Source of the DNA: Syntrophomonadaceae bacterium
GTDB lineage: Bacteria > Bacillota > Dethiobacteria > DTU022 > UBA8154
Direction of reading: 5' to 3'
Length of the DNA: 6,069 bases
Assembly (NCBI GenBank): GCA_007122565.1
Contig: SKTJ01000003.1
Coordinates: forward strand, 1-6,069
The notes under the pieces are model-generated. The model did no database searches. It was given only the letters and a program-made list of their open reading frames with translations, and was not told where the DNA came from. The stretch's first letter is position 1. Every line of letters starts with the position of its first letter. Of the stretch, positions 1 through 5,684 are shown piece after piece. A program made the position numbers and the translations under genes.

Positions 1-1371
1 AAAGATACCCATCGCCAGGTTTTGTTCCCCTTCCACGTGGAGCCACGCATGCAGGCGGGATTGGGGACACATAGCCGACCAGGGACGGATGGCAAAACCC
101 CCTTCCCCTTTTTTCAGGGTCTCCTGCCACAGTCCCGTCTCCTGTATTTCAATCTCTACCTCAATACCCACTTCCCCCAACTGGGCCTGCAGGATTTCTG
201 CGATAGACTGGTAGGGCCAGCGGCCGACCAGGGCAGAGGACAGGAGAAACTTCACCTGAAATTTTTTCCCGTCTTTTTGCAGGGTTCCATCACCTGAATC
301 ATTCCATCCCGCTTCCTGCAGCAGTCCCCTGGCCCGCGTGGGGTCATTGAAGGTGAAAAGCTCCCCATCATGGAGCCATTCCTGCTCCGAATAGGGAATT
401 ACACTGGTCATAACTTTACCGTAACCTTCCAGTACATACTGAACAATACTATCAAGATTAATGGCATGCATAACTGCCCTTCTTACCAGCACATCGTCAA
501 GAGGCCATTCCCGGGTATTCAGGCTCATGTAATGAGGAACCGCCCCTGCCACTGTTAAAAGCTCTATCCCGGGGTGCTGTTGCAGCGTAGGCACCTGCTC
601 CGGAAGCACCCCCCCCGTATCAATAATCATATCGATTTCTCCCGCTTCCAGGGCCATCATCCTGGTGGTTGGATCCTGGATAAACTTTAAGACTACCTTC
701 TCCAGATTTGGCAGGCCACCCCAGTATTGATCATTTCTTAACAGGACCATTTCTTCCCCCGGTAACCAGCTGTCCCGCATATAAGGCCCCGTACCCACAG
801 GTTCCAGTACTTTACCGTCGTCATCTACAAATAGGGGATTGATCATGGCAGAACCGGGCCATGCCAGAGCATAAAGAAAGGATGCAAAAGGTTCATTGTG
901 CGTGACTTTGACCTCATGCTCATTCACAACTTCTATCTTAGCTAAAGAGCCAAAACGCCCCGGGGACATTTCTGAGATTCTCCATAAGTTTTTCACAACT
1001 GCATCGGCATCAAAAGGGGTGCCGTCATGAAACTGCACACCTTCTTGCAGATAAATGCTCCAGCTTAAACTGTCCCCGGATGTTTCCCAATATTTAGCCA
1101 GTCCCCCGATTAGGCCCTGCGCCGGATCATTAAAAACCAGTGTTTCCAATACCCGCGTCAGGGGAGGGTGTGCCCCGTAGCCGTACTGATCCCCGGCGTC
1201 CCTTCCCAACCCTGCAACCAATTCCTGCGGGACATGGGGTTGAACTACCTGTCCTGTTTTTTCTTCACCCGGTGGTGTTTCCACATCCGCCGGTTTTGCA
1301 GCACAACCCCACAACAAACCTGGCAGGAGCAACAAACAAAGGCATAAAACAATCAACTTTTTCAACATCAT
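1..1371 (-). CDS. Family 5 (NikA-like) ABC transporter substrate-binding lipoprotein, partial
   Basis: This gene encodes the extracellular ligand-binding subunit of a nickel/peptide-type ABC importer, lipid-anchored outside the membrane. The reading frame is open without interruption from the ATG at 1371 to the left edge (457 codons); the family usually has about 500-540 residues, so the C-terminus is missing. An adjacent second ATG is at 1368, and a purine-rich site (AAAGGGGACGGG) lies just upstream. Residues 1-23 form a lipoprotein signal: two lysines, a leucine-rich core, then lipobox L20-W21-G22-C23. Typical SBP_bac_5 features follow: FHDGTPFDADAV near 114-126, VGTGPY at 192-197, LEAGEID at 241-247, RRAVMHAIN at 297-305 and ARGLLQEAGW at 347-356. 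The last 60 residues align with E. coli NikA from memory (GGFAIRPW against GRFGMIFHRTW), which favours nickel or metal-chelate over oligopeptide. The ligand itself cannot be read from sequence. It lies downstream of the methyltransferase and is probably cotranscribed with it. Confidence 0.9.
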   Translation of the reverse strand, partial: MMLKKLIVLCLCLLLLPGLLWGCAAKPADVETPPGEEKTGQVVQPHVPQELVAGLGRDAGDQYGYGAHPPLTRVLETLVFNDPAQGLIGGLAKYWETSGDSLSWSIYLQEGVQFHDGTPFDADAVVKNLWRISEMSPGRFGSLAKIEVVNEHEVKVTHNEPFASFLYALAWPGSAMINPLFVDDDGKVLEPVGTGPYMRDSWLPGEEMVLLRNDQYWGGLPNLEKVVLKFIQDPTTRMMALEAGEIDMIIDTGGVLPEQVPTLQQHPGIELLTVAGAVPHYMSLNTREWPLDDVLVRRAVMHAINLDSIVQYVLEGYGKVMTSVIPYSEQEWLHDGELFTFNDPTRARGLLQEAGWNDSGDGTLQKDGKKFQVKFLLSSALVGRWPYQSIAEILQAQLGEVGIEVEIEIQETGLWQETLKKGEGGFAIRPWSAMCPQSRLHAWLHVEGEQNLAMGIF

Positions 1372-1444
1372 CCCGTCCCCTTTATTTTTTATATTAAATT
1401 TAAAATTTCCAAAAGGTTGGCATAAGGTCAGGTTCCTCTTCTCC

Positions 1445-2371
1445 TCAGGGGTGCCAGCGCGAATCCACGGACCAGACAATCATCCCCAGGCGAGCTTTAT
1501 ACGGTTCACGGAAAAGCCCGTTCACCAAGCGTTTTTCCACGTAAGCGGAAATAATTTGTTCCACTGCCGGCGTTATTGCGAGGAAATTATGAAAATAATC
1601 ACAGAGTGCCTCAACGGTTTCTGCACCGGAACGTTCTTCCACCCATGCTTCGTTCCACACTTCAAGTGAAGGGGTGTAGCCGGAAGCATACAGGTAATTT
1701 AAGGGCACAATAATCTCATGCTCCGGCAGGGGCATGGTTTCTTCCATAAGTATTTGCCACAGCTCATCCCGAGCCGTACTGGTCCGTTTTCCCGCAAAGG
1801 CGCACAAAAAGCACCATTTGCGTGAAGCGGTGATCATATGCTCCAGTGTCTCCGTATTACGGATCCCGGGGACAAGGGAAGCAAAAACAAGGTCAAAACT
1901 GCCTGCCATGCCGGAAGCATGGGGGTCAATCTTTTCCCAGGGGGTATAAAGGTATTTAATATGCCTGAAGTGTCTTTTTTCCACCTCAGCTACGAGTTTT
2001 TCCATGACCGCTTTGGCCGGTTCAAGGGCAGTAACACGCCCCCCCTGCTCCAGGAACGGTAAAGTAAAGTTCCCTGTGCCGGCACCGATATCCAGTATTT
2101 CTTTACCCCGTATTTCCACTCCCTGCCCGGAAAGCCACGCCAGCACCTTTTTGACCCGGTTAGCCGTATGCTGCTCCTGCGTCTGGCAGGCCATGCGCCC
2201 GGCATACCTGTTCCAGAAATCGAGCATTGAAACATCTTTGCGGCGCCTGGCATTGAAGGAAGTATGGATCACTTCATCCCATGCTTTTTGCCAGAAGGCA
2301 GGATCCTTTGTTTCGGATAGCAGGGAAACAGGCCCCCCTTTTTCCAGCAGTGTTTCTTTCCACACAAGCAA
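1445..2371 (-). CDS. Class I SAM-dependent methyltransferase
   Basis: This is a predicted cytoplasmic enzyme that transfers a methyl group from S-adenosylmethionine; the acceptor is unknown. Numbering is from the TTG at 2371 (308 residues). Residues 1-85 are a helical lead-in with FWNRYAGRM at 52-60. Motif I, LDIGAGTGNF, is at 93-102 (glycine-rich SAM loop). The acidic residue after strand 2 is E117 in ALEPAK, and the motif II/III region FDLVFAS is at 159-165. About 110 C-terminal residues have no motif I recognise and may shape the acceptor site. Start choice is uncertain: GGAAGGG lies only 3 bases before the TTG at 2371 but 9 bases before an in-frame GTG at 2365, which would remove two residues and fits better. 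It is the first gene of a leftward unit, and the NikA-like binding protein follows 73 bases after its stop with no convincing terminator between. A role in modifying a metallophore or corrinoid-type cofactor is inference only. It does not look like the nicotianamine-synthase-like CntL of staphylopine synthesis. Confidence 0.88.
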   Translation of the reverse strand: MLVWKETLLEKGGPVSLLSETKDPAFWQKAWDEVIHTSFNARRRKDVSMLDFWNRYAGRMACQTQEQHTANRVKKVLAWLSGQGVEIRGKEILDIGAGTGNFTLPFLEQGGRVTALEPAKAVMEKLVAEVEKRHFRHIKYLYTPWEKIDPHASGMAGSFDLVFASLVPGIRNTETLEHMITASRKWCFLCAFAGKRTSTARDELWQILMEETMPLPEHEIIVPLNYLYASGYTPSLEVWNEAWVEERSGAETVEALCDYFHNFLAITPAVEQIISAYVEKRLVNGLFREPYKARLGMIVWSVDSRWHP

Positions 2372-2396
2372 TCACCCTTCCTGATGGGTCTCAACC

Positions 2397-2404
2397 TGAT
2401 AACA
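2397..2404 (+). promoter_or_regulatory. TGATAACA half-site in methyltransferase leader
   Basis: This 8-base word is identical to the left arm of the inverted repeat at 2627-2652. It sits in the predicted untranslated leader of the methyltransferase, about 26 bases before its TTG start. No matching TGTTATCA arm lies at the same spacing on either side, so it would be a single half-site. It could be a second contact point for the protein that binds the full repeat, or chance. Confidence 0.3.
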
Positions 2405-2447
2405 GCCGTTCCATATCCTACCACATATGTACTTACAGTATTACAAA

Positions 2448-2475
2448 TTTATATTATGTGCTACACATGTCTCAA
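2448..2475 (-). promoter_or_regulatory. Leftward sigma-A-like promoter of the methyltransferase unit
   Basis: On the minus strand TTGAGA (2475-2470) is followed after 16 bases by TATAAA (2453-2448); each hexamer matches the sigma-A consensus at five of six positions. Transcription would begin near 2441, leaving a leader of about 70 bases before the TTG at 2371. The -35 element overlaps the end of the T-run of the hairpin at 2474-2498, so that hairpin lies upstream of this start and cannot attenuate transcripts from it. Confidence 0.6.
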
Positions 2476-2498
2476 AAAAAATGCCGTCCCCGGACAGC
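2474..2498 (-). terminator. Leftward hairpin with U8 tract (orphan intrinsic terminator)
   Basis: Read on the minus strand, GCTGTC (2498-2493), loop CGGG and GACGGC (2488-2483) can form a 6-bp stem with one G-U pair, followed by one A and eight T (2481-2474). This has the layout of an intrinsic terminator, though the stem is short. No gene ends here: upstream on that strand lies only intergenic DNA. It could end a short unannotated RNA, block antisense transcription started near the amidase promoter, or be part of a leader attenuator if a more distant leftward promoter exists. Confidence 0.45.
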
Positions 2499-2501
2499 CA
2501 C

Positions 2502-2540
2502 CACTGACATAATTAACCATGGGAGGTCCACCCGTCAGTG
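2502..2540. repeat. Inverted repeat CACTGAC/GTCAGTG with inner dyad
   Basis: CACTGAC (2502-2508) and GTCAGTG (2534-2540) are perfect 7-bp inverted arms separated by 25 bases. Inside, 2521-2533 (GGGAGGTCCACCC) is itself nearly symmetrical. As RNA it would form a stem immediately upstream of the leftward terminator-like hairpin. As DNA it could be an operator lying between the two divergent promoters. Confidence 0.45.
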
Positions 2541-2570
2541 TTATGAATAAATATATCATGCCACAGTGCC

Positions 2571-2599
2571 TTGTAGTTGTTTTCGCCACCGCCTATAAA
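2571..2599 (+). promoter_or_regulatory. Rightward sigma-A-like promoter upstream of the amidase
   Basis: TTGTAG (2571-2576) and TATAAA (2594-2599) are separated by the optimal 17 bases. Transcription would start near 2606 and give a leader of about 100 bases before the amidase ATG at 2708, containing the dyads at 2608-2618 and 2627-2652. A weaker alternative promoter, TTGTTA (2644-2649) with TAATAA (2666-2671), would overlap the second dyad and place the start near 2677. Confidence 0.5.
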
Positions 2600-2607
2600 A
2601 CTCCTGC

Positions 2608-2618
2608 TTCCCCGGGAA
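2608..2618. promoter_or_regulatory. Short palindrome TTCCC-C-GGGAA at predicted transcription start
   Basis: Two perfect 5-bp arms flank a single central base, directly downstream of the predicted start site of the rightward promoter. The position suits a repressor operator. An 11-base element this short may also be chance. Confidence 0.3.
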
Positions 2619-2626
2619 AAATTTAG

Positions 2627-2652
2627 TGATAACATGGCTAAAATTGTTATCA
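2627..2652. promoter_or_regulatory. Perfect 8-bp inverted repeat, probable operator
   Basis: TGATAACA (2627-2634) and TGTTATCA (2645-2652) are exact reverse complements separated by 10 bases, so the arm centres lie 18 bp apart. The two sites would be recognised on nearly one face of the helix by a dimeric regulator. The element is 55 bases before the amidase ATG and within its predicted leader, and about 250 bases upstream of the methyltransferase start. The NikR family binds separated inverted arms, but I cannot assign this site to NikR or to any named regulator from sequence alone. Confidence 0.5.
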
Positions 2653-2707
2653 GGAAAAAACAGGATAATAAAGGAGTTTTTAGGATCAGTAAAGAATTAA
2701 TAATAAT

Positions 2708-3523
2708 ATGTTTAAAGACAAGATTACCTTAACATTAATCATCTTGAATATTATACTGGCCGCGCTGGTGGGGATTTTGCTCCAACCCTATCCTCTCAGC
2801 TCCGGCAATATAGGAGAGTCAGCCCCGGTTGTTAATGATGAACCGGAGCATCACTCTGATGCGGCCCCTGAGAACGGCCCAAGCCCAATAAAAATTTGTC
2901 TCGATCCCGGGCATACAATCGGCACAGGCAATGGCAACCGTTCTTATTTTGGTGAAAGTGAAAGCGAAATTGTCTGGATTATGACGTTAATGCTTGAATC
3001 AAAGCTAACTGAACTGGGCTATGAAGTGATCAAAACAAGATCCGATCCTTATCAGGAAATGACTCTCCCGGAACGATCTAAAATAGCGAATAACTTCGAC
3101 GCCGATCTGTTACTGAGCCTCCATTGTGACCTGGGCAATCAGTCCGGTTATGCTTTTTTCGTGCCGGACAAGCCCGGCACGAATGAGGATAAAACCGGCC
3201 CGCCCTCGGAGGTTAGCAAGCGCAGCAGGGAATTGGCGGAACAACTGGACCGTGAAATAAAGCAGGTTGGCCCCATAAAATCCCGTGGTGTTAAATCGGA
3301 AGAGTTTACCTATGCCGGGAACCTGCAGGGCGCATTAACCATTTCCATCTATGCGGAAGTACCCATCATCACCCTGGAGCTTGGTTTTTTGGATAACGAA
3401 ATTGACGGCCCATTTTTAGCCTCTGCAGCAGGGAAAATACTCTGGGTCGAAACCCTGGCCCAGGCGATTAATGAAGTTTTTAAGGATTCAGGAGCCAGAA
3501 GTGAGGCGTCGGGAAAAAGATAA
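2708..3523 (+). CDS. N-acetylmuramoyl-L-alanine amidase (Amidase_3), membrane-anchored
   Basis: This is a zinc enzyme that cuts the amide bond between N-acetylmuramic acid and the L-alanine of the stem peptide in peptidoglycan. Of 271 residues, 1-5 are charged, 6-26 form one hydrophobic segment that probably anchors the protein outside the cell, and 27-60 are an acidic, proline-rich linker. The Amidase_3 domain covers 61-258. Zinc ligands are H69 in LDPGH, E85 in the FGESESE stretch and H139 in LLSLHCD; the catalytic glutamate is E224 in ITLELGFLDN. All key residues of the family are present, so it should be active. The single anchor resembles spore-cortex amidases such as CwlD, but I do not recognise it as that ortholog. 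A stop at 2690 rules out an upstream start. The ATG has no good ribosome binding site: the nearest strong one (AAGGAG, 2671-2676) is 31 bases away. Terminator and promoter signals separate it from the transglycosylase downstream. Confidence 0.92.
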   Translation: MFKDKITLTLIILNIILAALVGILLQPYPLSSGNIGESAPVVNDEPEHHSDAAPENGPSPIKICLDPGHTIGTGNGNRSYFGESESEIVWIMTLMLESKLTELGYEVIKTRSDPYQEMTLPERSKIANNFDADLLLSLHCDLGNQSGYAFFVPDKPGTNEDKTGPPSEVSKRSRELAEQLDREIKQVGPIKSRGVKSEEFTYAGNLQGALTISIYAEVPIITLELGFLDNEIDGPFLASAAGKILWVETLAQAINEVFKDSGARSEASGKR

Positions 3524-3615
3524 AAACATTTCACGCTACACTGATACATAATCAGGGGCTCCGGCGATCCTGCCCGGCCGCCCTTAAAACCACCGTTACA
3601 TCGTCCGCCAGAGTT

Positions 3616-3653
3616 AACCACGGGCGGGCGCAGCCCCGCCCCGTCTGGTTTTT
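3616..3653 (+). terminator. Intrinsic terminator downstream of the amidase
   Basis: The stem pairs AACC (3616-3619) with GGTT (3647-3650) and ACGGGCGGG (3620-3628) with CCCG and CCCGT on the right arm, with one bulged C and a CT bulge. The loop is CGCAGC (3629-3634). The stem runs directly into T residues to 3653. The GC-rich core and adjoining T-run make it a strong Rho-independent terminator. It lies about 95 bases after the amidase stop, so the amidase mRNA has a fairly long 3' tail. Confidence 0.75.
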
Positions 3654-3666
3654 GCCATGTGCCCCC

Positions 3667-3719
3667 TTGCCTCCTGCTCCTGTTTTTTGCATCTCTTGCC
3701 TCCTGTTTCTTGCCTCCTG
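3667..3719. repeat. Three direct repeats of TTGCCTCCTG
   Basis: Identical decamers occur at 3667-3676, 3696-3705 and 3710-3719. The last two have a 14-base period (TTGCCTCCTGTTTC); the first two are 29 bases apart, about twice that period, with a degraded copy between. The surrounding tract is almost wholly pyrimidine on the plus strand, so the minus strand carries CAGGAGGCAAG repeats. It lies between the amidase terminator and the transglycosylase promoter. Its function is unknown. Confidence 0.7.
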
Positions 3720-3747
3720 CTTCTTACTCTAGCAGGTATTTGTCACT

Positions 3748-3775
3748 TTGTGAAGAATCTTGTAAGTGATACTAT
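3748..3775 (+). promoter_or_regulatory. Candidate promoter of the lytic transglycosylase
   Basis: TTGTGA (3748-3753) and TACTAT (3770-3775) are 16 bases apart. The -10 matches poorly (four of six), so this is a weak sigma-A-type candidate. Transcription would start near 3782, just before the ribosome binding site at 3784-3792. Its place after a strong terminator means some promoter is needed here. Confidence 0.35.
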
Positions 3776-3802
3776 TCTTGCCTGAAGAGGGATTTGATCA
3801 CA

Positions 3803-5605
3803 TTGAAGCTGACAGTTTTTATAATCCTGTTTTTAATCCTGGTTGGTATGATGTTCGGTATTTATGTCCTTACGGACTTATCCAGTGAGCAGAGCTACAT
3901 GGAAGAAGAAATGGGGGAGGACGCTCCCGCAGTGCAAAAGGCGGTTGCCGGTGCTCCTGAATATTTAGCAGAAACAGTTCTGCTGGAACTACTCATGGCA
4001 GATTACAGCGCCGCGGCAACCCAGGAATTAAAGCAGATTGCACAGCAAACAGACGTTGTCGGTTACCTGGCAAACCTGGCTCTGGCGGAAAGAAGCGGGG
4101 AGTTGGCGGAAACACCGGATCTTTTCTACAGGCGGGCCCTTTCAATACACGATACTGCGGATGTGCGTTTTCAACTGGCAGCATGGCTGGCTGAGCATGG
4201 TCAAAAGGCGGAGGCCATAACTCATTATCTTATCTTGCTTCCGGATCGGGGGGCTATGCACGCCCTTGTGGAACTGGATGCGGATGTGGCGGAAGTTACC
4301 CGCTACCTGGTTGAAGGCAGCCACTGGCAACGAGCAGTTGATTACATTAAAGAAGCCCTGGCAGATGAAAACATGGATGCAGATTTAAGATTGAAGCTTA
4401 CTGGCTGGCTGGGACAAAGTTATGCCGCGCAGGGTGACTATGGACAAGCCCTCCCTTATTTGGATGAAGCATACGGGGGCGGCCTTACCGGTTTTGCCTG
4501 GTGGTATGCCCGTACCCTGGAAGCCACTGGCGCCACTGCGGCCGCCGCTTCCATTTACGCAGAGCTTGGCGAGCCCGGTGCTTACCGCCTCGGGCTTATC
4601 CTGCGGGATCAGGGAAAAAAGGAAGATGCAGCCCGCACCCTTGCACGGAGTGATAATCCTGCAGCCCAGTGGCAGGGTGCAAGGTTATGGGAAGAACTGG
4701 GTTACCCGGAGCTGGCGGTGGAGATTTACCGGGAGATAGCCCGGGGTGAAAGCAGGTACAAAGACGATACAGCCTACAGGGCTTATATCCTCATGGAGCG
4801 GCATGGACTGGCAGGTGCACAGGAGATGCTGGAAATCCTCATGGAATATCCGGCCTGGGCAAAGCGGGTGACCGGGGAAGCTGTTTTTGAGACTATTGCC
4901 ACCCCTGATTATGAAAAGCCCCGTTTTATCATGGTTACAGAGGCTCTGCAGAAAAGCGGGCGCCGCGAAATGGCAGAACTGGAACTGGCCATCGGAGAGG
5001 CCGGGGCGGATCTGACAGAAATGCTGGCCCTCGGTGACTGGTATCTGGAGCAGGGGGATGTCTTCCGCGCCACGCGCTGGGGGATAAGATCCCTCAATAC
5101 TGAAAAGACGCAGCACGGTTACTACCTGGCCTATCAGCGGCCCTTCGGGGAACTTGTCCTTGAAGCGGCCCGGGAATACGAACTGGAGCCCCATCTCATC
5201 TGGGCTGTAATGCGGGAAGAGAGCCACTTCAGGGCGGATGTCTTCTCCTGGGTGGGAGCAGGGGGATTAATGCAGATCATGCCTGCAACCGGCCAGGAGA
5301 TCGCCGGCAGGAAAGGTGTGGAGGTTACGGACAGGGATCTTTTAAAACCGGAAATCAATATTGATTTTGGGGCCTTTTACCTGCGCTTAATGCTGGACAA
5401 TTTTGACGGTGATGTGGACAAGGCCCTGGCCGCATATAACGGTGGTGGCGGCAACGTTCGGCGGTGGAGCAGCAGCCCCCTCGGTACCACCCCTGCAGAT
5501 TTTCCCACCGCGATCACTTTTTTGGAAACAAGAGAGTACATAACGAAAGTTCTCAATTCCTATCATACCTATAACTGGCTCTACGGCGCAGCAGGCGAAA
5601 ATTAA
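3803..5605 (+). CDS. Slt70-like lytic transglycosylase (GH23) with helical repeat body
   Basis: This enzyme cleaves the MurNAc-GlcNAc glycosidic bond of peptidoglycan without water, forming 1,6-anhydro ends. I chose the TTG at 3803 (600 residues): GAAGAGGGA (3784-3792) is 10 bases upstream and the protein then begins MKLTVFI. An in-frame TTG at 3794 is only one base from that site. Numbering here is from 3794. Residues 4-26 are a hydrophobic signal or anchor. Residues 45-440 are alpha-helical, TPR-like repeats rich in alanine and leucine (for example GQSYAAQGDYGQALPYLDEA near 207-226), as in the ring-shaped body of E. coli Slt70. The GH23 domain spans about 450-590: catalytic E476 in REESHF, GLMQIMPAT at 491-499, AYNGG at 547-551 and FLETREYITKVL at 576-587. 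All expected motifs are intact. It may act on the same wall as the upstream amidase. No terminator is visible between its stop and mazE. Confidence 0.93.
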   Translation: MKLTVFIILFLILVGMMFGIYVLTDLSSEQSYMEEEMGEDAPAVQKAVAGAPEYLAETVLLELLMADYSAAATQELKQIAQQTDVVGYLANLALAERSGELAETPDLFYRRALSIHDTADVRFQLAAWLAEHGQKAEAITHYLILLPDRGAMHALVELDADVAEVTRYLVEGSHWQRAVDYIKEALADENMDADLRLKLTGWLGQSYAAQGDYGQALPYLDEAYGGGLTGFAWWYARTLEATGATAAAASIYAELGEPGAYRLGLILRDQGKKEDAARTLARSDNPAAQWQGARLWEELGYPELAVEIYREIARGESRYKDDTAYRAYILMERHGLAGAQEMLEILMEYPAWAKRVTGEAVFETIATPDYEKPRFIMVTEALQKSGRREMAELELAIGEAGADLTEMLALGDWYLEQGDVFRATRWGIRSLNTEKTQHGYYLAYQRPFGELVLEAAREYELEPHLIWAVMREESHFRADVFSWVGAGGLMQIMPATGQEIAGRKGVEVTDRDLLKPEINIDFGAFYLRLMLDNFDGDVDKALAAYNGGGGNVRRWSSSPLGTTPADFPTAITFLETREYITKVLNSYHTYNWLYGAAGEN

Positions 5606-5615
5606 CAGAATTCAA

Positions 5616-5645
5616 TTGACTTATTGCTGCCAGATTAGGTATAAT
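5616..5645 (+). promoter_or_regulatory. Strong sigma-A-like promoter of the mazEF operon
   Basis: TTGACT (5616-5621) and a perfect TATAAT (5640-5645) are separated by 18 bases. Transcription would start near 5652, about 33 bases before the mazE ATG, with AAGGAG at 5669-5674 as ribosome binding site. The match to consensus is the best in the window, as expected for a self-repressed antitoxin promoter. Confidence 0.85.
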
Positions 5646-5658
5646 CATTGTAGATACA
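5633..5658. promoter_or_regulatory. Operator-like dyads over the mazEF -10 and start site
   Basis: Two small inverted repeats cover the promoter: GATTA (5633-5637) with TAATC (5642-5646), spaced by 4 bases and overlapping the -10 box, and TGTA-GA-TACA (5649-5658) over the predicted start site. MazE proteins, alone or with MazF, bind palindromes in their own promoter through the AbrB-like fold, so autorepression here is a reasonable inference. The arms are only 4-5 bp long. Confidence 0.4.
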
Positions 5659-5684
5659 TAATTTCAATAAGGAGTGTCCTCTAA

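Larger units (their letters stand above)
2372..2707. other. Divergent intergenic control region without genes
   Basis: These 336 bases separate the leftward methyltransferase/binding-protein unit from the rightward amidase. I see no supported protein gene here. From left to right the stretch holds the methyltransferase leader with a TGATAACA half-site, the leftward promoter, a leftward hairpin with a U-run, a 7-bp inverted repeat, a rightward promoter, a short dyad and a perfect 8-bp inverted repeat. The separate entries describe each. The density of symmetrical elements suggests regulated transcription in at least one direction. Confidence 0.7.

Noticed and set aside
22..1397. Plus-strand open frames of 60-90 codons at 22-297, 370-558 and 1140-1397.
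   Set aside because: They lie opposite the continuous binding-protein gene on the minus strand, whose translation matches a known family from end to end.
1372..1444. A terminator or separate promoter between the methyltransferase and the binding protein.
   Set aside because: Only a 4-bp CCAA/TTGG stem and AT-rich DNA are present; no convincing hairpin with a U-run or well-spaced promoter was seen, so cotranscription is preferred.
2461..2559. A 32-codon minus-strand open frame (ATG at 2559, TAG at 2461) across the inverted repeat and hairpin.
   Set aside because: It has only a weak AAGGCA upstream, its end is encoded by the T-run of the terminator-like hairpin, and its peptide resembles nothing known. 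The RNA structures explain the sequence better.
2519..2626. A 35-codon plus-strand open frame in the divergent region.
   Set aside because: There is no ribosome binding site before its ATG, and the rightward promoter lies inside it.
3349..3621. A 90-codon minus-strand open frame overlapping the end of the amidase.
   Set aside because: It mostly mirrors the conserved amidase C-terminus and has no family features of its own.
3667..3719. The direct repeats as a CRISPR array.
   Set aside because: Repeats are only 10 bases with 4- and 19-base spacing, and no cas gene is present.
4685..5227. A 180-codon minus-strand open frame inside the transglycosylase gene.
   Set aside because: It lies opposite an intact gene with all GH23 motifs, and its translation is low-complexity without a recognisable domain.
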